From: Rhodopseudomonas boonkerdii
Lineage (GTDB): Bacteria; Pseudomonadota; Alphaproteobacteria; Rhizobiales; Xanthobacteraceae
DNA: 64,000 bases
Reading direction: 5' to 3'
Assembly: GCF_021184025.1 (NCBI RefSeq)
Contig: NZ_CP036537.1
Span: 2,852,001 to 2,916,000, forward strand
Shown here: positions 51,779-60,240 of the stretch, piece after piece
How the letters are laid out: every line of letters starts with the position of its first letter
Position numbering within the stretch: position 1 is the stretch's first letter
Made by a program: the position numbers and the translations under genes
Notes under the pieces: model-generated
What the model was told of the DNA's origin: nothing
The model's database searches: none
What the model saw: the letters and a program-made list of their open reading frames with translations, nothing else

Positions 51779-53614
51779 ATGCTTTTGAAGTGGAAATCTC
51801 CTGCTTGCGTGGTGGCCTTGTCCTGGGCATCGACGGCTTGGGTATTGATCGGCATCGCCCTCGTGGCATCGCCGCAGTCAGCCGTCGCCCAGACCGCCTC
51901 GCAGATCACGCCGCGTTCATTCGAGCCGTCACTGCAGGGGCGGGGCGGGGGCCTTGTGATTCCGCAAGGCGCCGGGCCAGAGGCGCCGATTGGTGCGGAC
52001 AGGCTGTCGGTTCGGATCAAGGCGGTGCGCATTGACGGTGGCTTGCCGGCGCTGGCCGAGAAGGAGCGTGAGATCCGCGCGTCGCTGGTCGGACGCAAGG
52101 TCAGCGCGGCAGAGCTGTTCAATGCCGCGAAGCAACTGGAACTGGCCTATGTTGCCGCCGGCTATGGCCTGGTGCGGGTGGTGCTGCCGGCGCAGCGCCT
52201 CCTCGATGGCGCCACGTTGCGGCTACAGGTGATCGACGGCTTCGTCGAACGGCTTGATACGTCGCGGTTGCCACCAGCCATTCGCGAGCGCATCACCACG
52301 CTGCTGACGCCATTGGTCGGTCACCGCGGTATCCTGCTTCGCGACATCGAACGCAAGCTGCTGTTGGCCGGCGACCTGCCGGGCACCGTGCTGCGCTCGA
52401 CGCTGGCGCCCGGCAGCGCACCGGGAGGGGGCGTGCTGGTGATCGAGGCGCGCTTCAAGCCGGTCACCGGCTTCGTTTCTCTCGACAATACGTTGTCGCA
52501 GTCGCTTGGGCGGTACAGCGTCAATGCCGGCCTCGACATCAATTCGCCGACCGGCCATGGCGAACTGATCTATCTGCGCACCGGCGGGCTGCCCTGGGCG
52601 CGCGGCGACGCCGCCTTCACCGAGGCCCAGCCGCGCAACCGGTTGCTGGCGGCGGGCGTGACGCTACCGCTGGGCGATAACGGGCTGACGCTGAATCTGG
52701 AAGCCACCGACGCCCGCGCCACGCCGATCGCGGCGGCGGGCAGTCTCGGCATCACCTCTGATTTCAAACGCTATTCGACGCGACTGCGCTATCCGGTGCT
52801 GCGCGGACGCGAGCTGACGCTCAATCTCGAGGCAGGCTTCGACGCGCAGGACGATCAGGTCACCGTGATTACCCCGCTGGTGCAGGGCCTGTCACTCGAC
52901 CGGCTGCGCATCGTGCGCGCCGGCGGCGACCTGAGCTGGTTCGCGCCCAATAACGCGCTGGTGACGGCGCGGTTGGCCGGCTCGTTTGGTATCGATGGCC
53001 TCGGCGCGCGCAATGCGCCGCCGGTCGGCTCCCTCGACGTGCCTCTGTCGCGCGACGGCACCAGGCCCGACTTCCAGAAGCTGGAGGCGCAGTTCGGCTA
53101 TAACCAGCCGCTGATTGATCATCTGACGCTGGATCTGCGCGCGCGGGCGCAGACCTCGTTCGGACAGCCGCTGGCCCGCTCGGAGCAGATCGGCCTGGCC
53201 AGCAGTACCGCGCTGTCCACTTTCGATGCCGGCCTGATCCAGGGCGACGCCGGTTATGTCATCCGCGGCGAAACCCAATTTCCGTTCGCCACCTCGTTGA
53301 CGCTACCCTTCGCTGTGCCGAGCCTGCCGCCACAACAGGGCTCCGGCCTGCCGGCCGGCGACACCACGCCCGGCGCCATGGTGCTGACACCCTATGCGTT
53401 CGGCGCTTTCGGTCAGGTCACTTTGGAAAAGCCGTCGGCGCTGGAAATCCCCACGATACGCGGCTCGTCCTATGGCGTCGGCCTGCGCCTCGGGGCCGCG
53501 CCGCAATCCAGCTTCAGCGCCATCAATATTGGCATCGAATACGGCCGCTATGAGCGCTCCACCGGCCTCGGCAGCGGCGATCGCCTGACCTTTAGCACCG
53601 CCTTCCAGTTCTGA
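51779..53614 (+). CDS. Two-partner secretion transporter TpsB (ShlB/FhaC/HecB family)
   Basis: 611-residue outer-membrane pore that secretes the TpsA protein encoded next. Signal peptide with an extended basic start (ACVVALSWASTAWVLIGIAL, then SAVAQT). A Pro-rich plug region is followed by a POTRA domain (RIKAVRIDGGLPALAEKERE, then AAKQLELAYVAAGYGLVRVV) and a 16-stranded barrel ending in aromatic FSTAFQF. The conserved loop-6 motif is present as DAGYVIRGETQFPF (VRGY/E-type). The stop is 10 bases before the TpsA start, so one operon. It appears intact. Confidence 0.93.
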   Translation: MLLKWKSPACVVALSWASTAWVLIGIALVASPQSAVAQTASQITPRSFEPSLQGRGGGLVIPQGAGPEAPIGADRLSVRIKAVRIDGGLPALAEKEREIRASLVGRKVSAAELFNAAKQLELAYVAAGYGLVRVVLPAQRLLDGATLRLQVIDGFVERLDTSRLPPAIRERITTLLTPLVGHRGILLRDIERKLLLAGDLPGTVLRSTLAPGSAPGGGVLVIEARFKPVTGFVSLDNTLSQSLGRYSVNAGLDINSPTGHGELIYLRTGGLPWARGDAAFTEAQPRNRLLAAGVTLPLGDNGLTLNLEATDARATPIAAAGSLGITSDFKRYSTRLRYPVLRGRELTLNLEAGFDAQDDQVTVITPLVQGLSLDRLRIVRAGGDLSWFAPNNALVTARLAGSFGIDGLGARNAPPVGSLDVPLSRDGTRPDFQKLEAQFGYNQPLIDHLTLDLRARAQTSFGQPLARSEQIGLASSTALSTFDAGLIQGDAGYVIRGETQFPFATSLTLPFAVPSLPPQQGSGLPAGDTTPGAMVLTPYAFGAFGQVTLEKPSALEIPTIRGSSYGVGLRLGAAPQSSFSAINIGIEYGRYERSTGLGSGDRLTFSTAFQF

Positions 53615-53624
53615 GGACCGATCA

Positions 53625-56231
53625 ATGACGGCTTCCCGTACCCGTAACAATGGCCCGCGACTGGCTCATTTTGCGGCAGCGCTGCTGACCTCCACGATGC
53701 TGTCGGGCGTGCCGCTGGCCTTCGCGCAGACGCTGCCGACCGGCGGCAGCGTTGCGGCGGGCAGTGCCACGATAACCACGCCGAGCAATGGCGCGCTGAC
53801 GGTGACGCAGTCGTCGTCCTCCGCGGTGGTGAACTGGCAGAGCTTTTCGGTGGCGCAGGGTAATGCCGTCAACTTCGTGCAGCCGTCGAGCACATCGGCG
53901 ATCCTGAACCGCGTGACGGGATCGGCGACCTCCACCATCGCCGGCCAGATCAACGCCAACGGACAGGTCTATCTGGTCAACCCCAACGGTATCGCCATCA
54001 CTTCCACTGGCACGGTGAACGCTGCGGGCTTCGTCGCCTCGACGCTCGGAATCTCCGACAGCGACTTCATGAGCGGCAAGCGGACGTTCACCGGCAACGG
54101 CGCCTCAGCGAGTGTGAGCAATGCCGGCAGCATCACCATCGGGCGCGGTGGCTATGCCGCGCTGCTCGGCGGCAGCGTCGATAATGCCGGCACTATCACC
54201 GTGCCGCTCGGCAAGGTTGGTCTCGGCTCTGGTGAGCAGGCGACACTCGATTTGTCCGGCGACGGTTTTATGCAGGTCGCGATGCCGACCAATGCGACCG
54301 GCAGCAGCGCGCTTGTCAGTAACAGCGGCAGGATTTCCGCCAATGGCGGCAGTGTGCAGCTCTCAGCCGCCGCCGCGCGCGACATGGCGCGGCAGGCGAT
54401 CAATATGTCCGGCACCATCGAGGCCAGGAGCGTCGGCGGGCGCAACGGCGCAATTATCCTCGGCGGTTCGGACGGCGCAGTCGCCGTCTCCGGCAAGCTC
54501 AATGTCTCCTCGCGCAAAGCGAAGGGTGGTAGCATCGCCGTCACCGGCCGCGACATCAAGCTGGCCGGGGCGACGCTTGAGGCATCCGGCAAGATCGGCG
54601 GCGGCACGGTCAGGATCGGCGGCAACCGGCAGGGGCAGGGCACGCTGCAGCGCGCGGAGACCACGACGGTCGATGCTGCGACGACGATCAAAGCGGATGC
54701 GACCTCCATGGGCAATGGGGGCGACGTGGTGGTGTGGTCGGACGGCACGACCGCTGTCTATGGCACGATCTCGGCGCGCGGCGGCAAAAACGGCGGCGAC
54801 GGCGGACAGATCGAAACCTCGGGCCATACCCTCGACTTCGCCGGCATCCGCGTGGATGCGTCGGCCTTCAAGGGCGCGGCGGGAACATGGCTGCTCGATC
54901 CGATCGACCTGATCGTCGATGCGACCGCCGCCGCGACCATCAACAGCGCGCTGGGTGGTGGCACCGGCGTCACCTTACAGACCTTCGCCAGTAGCGCGCC
55001 GAGCGGTTCCGGCTCCACCGCAGCCGGCAACGGCGACATCATCATCAATTCCAGCCTCGGCTGGTCCACCAGCGCGGTGCTAACGCTGAACGCCCACAAT
55101 GCCATCTCCATCAACGCTGCGATCAATGTCCGCGGCGCGGGTGGCGTTTCGCTGGTCTACAACACAGCGTCACCGACCAACCTGACGTTCAACAACGGCG
55201 CATCGATCGATTACGGCGCGACCGACAACGGCGGTGCGCTCAGCGTCAACGGCAACGCTTACACGCTGCTGTACTCGATGACTGATATCGCCGGCATGAG
55301 CACCAGCGGCCACTCGGCGCTTGCGACCGACCTGATATCGATGACCAGCTACACGGCGGCGGTGGTCGGAGGAACATTTGATGGAACCTTCGAAGGCCTC
55401 GGCCACACGATCTCGAACCTCACGATCAACAGCACGGCAAGCGGCGAGTTAGTTGGCCTGTTTCGCTATGCGACCGGCACCATCCGCGATATCGGCCTGG
55501 TAGGCGGATCGATTTCCGCCGGTACCTCGTCATATGTCGGTGCGCTCGTGGGGGGGCTCGGGGCGGGCAGCTCGCCCTCATACGTCGTGAATTCCTACGC
55601 GACTGCCAACGTTACGGGCGGCGATCAATCCAACGTCGGTGGATTAATCGGCGAAACCTATGCTTACCAAGACGCCCCCACGGTGGTGGCGAATTCCTAC
55701 AGCACCGGAAACGTCACGACCGGGGTCTCGGGATACGCCGGTGGTCTCGTCGGCCAGCAGGTTGCGTACTTCAATAGCGCCAGTGCAACGATCAGCGGAT
55801 CTCACGCGACCGGCACCGTTACGGGCGGCAGCAACGCTGTGCTGGGCGGCCTTGTCGGCAGCAACAGTAGCAATCCCACCGGGATTGCGACGATCACCGG
55901 CTCTTACGCGACCGGCGCGGTTATCGGAACGACCGCAAGTTCGGTCGGAGGGCTGGTCGGCAGCAACACCACCAACGCCGGCATCAGCTCGATCTCAGGG
56001 TCTTTCGCGACCGGCGCGGTCAACGGCGGCGCGGTCGCAAACGGCGGTCTGGTCGGCTCCAACACCGGCGGAGGTGCAGCGGGCATCGGGTCGATTACTG
56101 ATTCCTACGCGACCGGCGCGGTGACGGGGGGGGGGAGCAGGTTACAACGGCGGACTGGTGGGATGGAATCTCGGCAACGGCAGCGGCGCCGTCGCGTCCA
56201 TCACCACCTCCTATGCGACGGGCAGTGTTAG
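53625..56231 (+). CDS. TpsA-type filamentous hemagglutinin-like exoprotein, N-terminal part as currently in frame
   Basis: 868 codons as written. A signal peptide (LAHFAAALLTSTMLSGVPLA, then FAQ) precedes the TPS secretion domain (residues about 36-280) with the canonical NGQVYLVNPNGI motif (NPNG box), recognised by the partner TpsB. Then come beta-helix repeats and the first GLUG-type repeat module (SYATANVTGGDQSNVGGLIG, SYATGAVIGTTASSVGGLVG). At 56126-56135 a run of ten Gs shifts the frame; the last ~35 residues (SRLQRRTGGMESRQRQ...) are junk and stop at 56231. With nine Gs the frame continues TGGGAGYNGGLVGWN into the next entry. The visible product could be secreted but would lack two thirds of the protein. 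Confidence 0.88.
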   Translation: MTASRTRNNGPRLAHFAAALLTSTMLSGVPLAFAQTLPTGGSVAAGSATITTPSNGALTVTQSSSSAVVNWQSFSVAQGNAVNFVQPSSTSAILNRVTGSATSTIAGQINANGQVYLVNPNGIAITSTGTVNAAGFVASTLGISDSDFMSGKRTFTGNGASASVSNAGSITIGRGGYAALLGGSVDNAGTITVPLGKVGLGSGEQATLDLSGDGFMQVAMPTNATGSSALVSNSGRISANGGSVQLSAAAARDMARQAINMSGTIEARSVGGRNGAIILGGSDGAVAVSGKLNVSSRKAKGGSIAVTGRDIKLAGATLEASGKIGGGTVRIGGNRQGQGTLQRAETTTVDAATTIKADATSMGNGGDVVVWSDGTTAVYGTISARGGKNGGDGGQIETSGHTLDFAGIRVDASAFKGAAGTWLLDPIDLIVDATAAATINSALGGGTGVTLQTFASSAPSGSGSTAAGNGDIIINSSLGWSTSAVLTLNAHNAISINAAINVRGAGGVSLVYNTASPTNLTFNNGASIDYGATDNGGALSVNGNAYTLLYSMTDIAGMSTSGHSALATDLISMTSYTAAVVGGTFDGTFEGLGHTISNLTINSTASGELVGLFRYATGTIRDIGLVGGSISAGTSSYVGALVGGLGAGSSPSYVVNSYATANVTGGDQSNVGGLIGETYAYQDAPTVVANSYSTGNVTTGVSGYAGGLVGQQVAYFNSASATISGSHATGTVTGGSNAVLGGLVGSNSSNPTGIATITGSYATGAVIGTTASSVGGLVGSNTTNAGISSISGSFATGAVNGGAVANGGLVGSNTGGGAAGIGSITDSYATGAVTGGGSRLQRRTGGMESRQRQRRRRVHHHLLCDGQC
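53700..54880 (+). other. TPS secretion domain and adjoining beta-helix coding region
   Basis: The part of TpsA that the TpsB partner recognises and threads outward, containing the NPNG box (coded near 53970-53985). It is followed by GGxxxxSG-type repeats (VRIGGNRQGQGTLQRAETTT, GGKNGGDGGQIETSGHTLDF). It lies wholly upstream of the G tract, so it is made in either phase. Confidence 0.7.
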
Positions 56232-59200
56232 CACCACAGGCTATGGCGGCACGGGTGGGCTGGTCGGCCGAAATCAAAACCTCAGCGGCGGCACCACGTC
56301 GATTATCAGTAGCTACTGGGATGTATCGACGAGCGGCATTCCTGCCTTGGGGATCGGCAACGACACAAACGGCCAGAGCGGCAATGTCATCGGCGTGACC
56401 ACCGCGCAGTTCCAGAGCGGCTCGTTGCCGACGGGCTTTTCATCCTCGGTCTGGGGCACCGGTGCGGGACTCTATCCTTATCTGACCAGCATCTTCGCAC
56501 ACGGTGTGCAGGCGGTGTCGGGCACCGTCTACAGCGATCTGGGCACGACCCCGCTTGCTTCGGGTACGAACGGAGCAGTGGGCGTGACCGTGATCGGCGC
56601 AAACGCAACACTCGGCACCGTGACGGCGGGTGCCAATGGCTATTATTATGCGTTCGGCGCGGCCGGCACCATCGCCAACGGCGCTGGCCTGGTCGCTTAT
56701 ACGACGCAGAACGGCTCGACCGGCGCGACAAATGCGGCGCGGATCGCAACCTCGACATATTCGTCCGGCACGCCGTCGCAGACTGGCGTCGACATCTACG
56801 AGCCTGTCACGCTTCTCACGGCGAGCACGAGTGCGACGACGCTCTCGGCGTCGGGCTACAATCCGAATTCGACACCGGCCGTGCCCACAGGTTCGACGCT
56901 GCCGTCCTTCCTCAATGGTGCGATCCCAACACTGGCTGCAACGAACAGCGGCGGCTTTACAATCGATCAGACGCTGGACCTCACCAGCAGCTTCGGCGTG
57001 CAGACGACAGCCGGCGCGCCATTGACGGTCGCCAACGCGATGACGGTGGAGAGTGGCGCCAGTCTCGGCCTCATGACCTCCGGCCAGCTTTTCATCAGTG
57101 CGCCGGTCACGGTGAAGGGCGCCGGCGCGGTCACGCTCACCTATAACAGCGCCTTCGCCGGCAATCTTTCCTTCGGCCTGACCGGTGCCGGATTCACCGG
57201 CCGGCTCAGCTATGTGAGCAGCGACGGCACCCCCGCGACCTCAAACCAGGGCGGTGCGCTCACCATCAATGGCACGGGCTACACGCTGCTCTATTCGATG
57301 GCGGACGTGACCAACATCAACACGCTGGATCTCTTCGGAAAATATGCGCTTGCCAACAGTCTCGATGCATCGGGCACGACCTATACCGGCGCCCTGATTG
57401 GCACCGGCGTCGACGGCAATTCCATCTTCCGCGGCAGATTCGACGGCCTTGGCCATACCATCAGCAACCTGACCATCGCCACGAGCGGGGACTACGCAGG
57501 ACTGTTCGGATTTGCCTACGGAACCATTCAGAACGTCGGATTGGTCGGAGGATCGGTCACTGGCACTCAACACGTCGGTAGCCTCATCGGCTCGCTCAGC
57601 TACGGCACGATCACCAACGTTTATGCGACGGGATCGGTCCGCGGGACCACCTACGTTGGCGGTCTTATCGGCTTGGCCGACACGATCAACTCGATCACCA
57701 GCGCCTACGCTACCGGAACTGTCACGGGAACCGACAGTTACGCCGGCGGCCTCATCGGATTTCTCTATAACTACAGCTCACTCGCGAACTCCTATGCTAC
57801 GGGCGCGGTCGCCGGAAACCAGTACGTCGGCGGTCTTGTCGGAGCGAACCTCAACCTGAGTCCGATATCCAACGTCTATGCAACGGGCGCGGTCATCGGG
57901 GGCAGCTACGTGGGCGGCCTGTCGGGATGGATCGGGAGCAGCGACACTACCAATGCTTATGCAATGGGCGCGGTCATCGGAGGCGCCTACGTCGGCGGAC
58001 TCGCGGGAGGAAACGGCAATGGGCGGACGATCAGCAACTCGTATTGGGACATTCAGACGACCGGGCAGGCGATGGCCTTCGGTTTCGACGGCAACGGCCA
58101 GTCGGGCAATATCACCGGTCTGACGACGGCGCAGTTCCAGACGCCGAACGCAGCCGCCTATCTCGGGCCGGCCTTCGCCGGCGGTGCCGGTCTGTACCCC
58201 TATCTCCAGAGCTTTTTTCCGAACGGCGTGCAGGCGATCTCCGGCATGGCGTATAACAATGCGGGCACGACGCCGGCGGCTTCGGGCGCGAATGGTGCCG
58301 TCACAGTGACAGCCTTCGCCAATGGCACCGGCTTCGGATCGGCCACGACCGGCGCGAACGGCTATTACTATATTATGGGCGCGGCGGGCTCGATTGCATC
58401 GGGCAATTCACTGCTCACCTATACCAGCGCCAACGCCGCAACCGGAACGACCAATTCGGCGAGGCTCGGCACGGCGACGAGCGCAGCCAATCAATCCGGC
58501 CTCGATCTCTACGGCAATGCGGTGACCGTGGTGACAACGTCGACAACGCTCAGCGCCGCGCCGACATTCAGCGCCGCACAGGCCAGCGCCATCGCAGCGA
58601 TAGGCAGCGACGCAACGGCGACGGCGGTGATTAACGCCATCACAGGCCAAGGTTTTATCGCGAGCGGTGCGAGCTTCACCATCGACCAGACGGTCGATAC
58701 GGCGGGCCCATTCTACGTGCAGACGACCGCCGCCAGTGCTCCGATTACGGTGGCGAATTCCATCACCATCGAGACCGGCGGTAGCCTCAGCCTCAACGCC
58801 GCCGGCGCGCTTAACCTCCATGCGCCGATCACGGTGAAGGGCGCAGGCGGCGTCGCGCTCGGGTACAACAGCTCATCGGCCACCAATTTTTCGTTCGGAC
58901 TGACGGGCTCGGGCTTCATCAGCCAGCTCACTTTTCTGGATGCCAGCGGAAATGGGCTAACCTCCGCGCCCGGCAATCAGAGCCTGTCGATCAATGGCAC
59001 TGCCTACGCGCTCCTCTACACGATGGCGGATGTGGCGAATGTCACGTCTGCGGGGCTTGCCGGTAATTATGCGCTCGCCAACAGCCTCGATGCCGCGGGC
59101 ACGACCTATAGTGATGCGCTGATCGGCCCGAACAGCGGCAATATCTTTAGCGGCGTGTTCCAGGGTCTTGGCCATACGATCAGCAATCTCACGATTGCGA

Positions 59201-60240
59201 AGAACGGTGACAATGTGGGGCTCATCGGTTACAGCAGCGGCCTCATCCAGAACATCGGGCTGGTCAACGCTTCGGTGTCTGAAACGAATTCCTTCGGGCG
59301 CTACGTCGGCGGCCTTGTCGGGTACCAGTCCGGCAATACAATCACCAATACATACGTCACCGGCGCCGTGAGAGGTGGTAGTAACACCGGCGGCCTCGTC
59401 GGGTATCTGAACGGCGGTTCGATCGTTCAGGCTTATTCCTCTGCGATGGTCAGCGGAACCACGGCTGTTGGCGGCCTTGCAGGGTATGTCGGCGGCACTG
59501 TCAGCACGGCCTATGCGACGGGTGCGGTCACCGCCACCGGCGACAACGCAGGTGGACTGATCGGCGTGACCGACTCGTCTACTTATGCAGCCAGCGTCAC
59601 CGACGCATACGCCACGGGTGCCGTTCTTGCCGGCAATCGCGTCGGCGGGCTCATCGGGTTCTCGTTCGGAAGCCTCAACAATGTCTACGCGACTGGCGCA
59701 GTCAGCGGTGGCGGTGCCGGCGGCCTCGTCGGCTATGCATATGGTGGCTCCATCGGCAACGCCTATTGGGACATCGACACGACCGGTACGTCTACGGTCA
59801 TCGCAAACGATCCGAACGGGCTTTCGAGCAATATCACCGTCCGGACGACAGCGCAGTTCCAGACGTTGGCCGCGACTAGCGCTCTCGGCGCGGCCTTTGG
59901 CGGCGGCGCGGGCCTCTACCCCTACCTCAGAAGCTTCTTCCCCAATGGCGTGCAGGCGATCTCCGGTGTGGCCTATACCGATGGCGGCGCGACGGTGCTC
60001 GGCTCGGGCGTAAGTGGCGCGGGGCTGGTCAATGTCCGCGTCGGCAGCGGCGCTGTGCAGACGGTGACGACCGGGGTCAACGGTTACTATTATGCCATCG
60101 TGCCATACGGCTCGATCGACACGACGAACGGCAGCAATGTGCTCGCCTTTACGCAGGCCAACGCCAATACCGGCGCGGCTGATGGCTCCGCGTTCCGAAC
60201 AGCCGCGATGGGAACGCTCGCCAATTTCGACGTGTCCGGC
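55081..60240 (+). repeat. Three tandem ~1.72-kb coding modules in tpsA
   Basis: Shared landmarks recur at regular spacing: LYPYL near 56470, 58191 and 59920; LLY(S/T)M near 55270, 57288 and 59012; HTISNLTI near 55404, 57456 and 59173; FTIDQT near 56955 and 58675. Modules 2 and 3 are about 1.72 kb each; module 1 is about 0.3 kb longer because of extra GLUG repeats. The copies are diverged, not identical. Confidence 0.85.
56126..56135 (+). repeat. G10 homopolymer causing the TpsA frameshift
   Basis: Ten consecutive Gs inside a GLUG repeat codon string (ACG-GGG-GGG-GGG-AGC). Removing one G reads T-G-G-G-A-G-Y-N-G-G-L-V-G, exactly the repeat consensus. Poly-G tracts of this length are known slipped-strand hotspots in phase-variable genes of other bacteria and are also prone to sequencing error. 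Confidence 0.9.
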
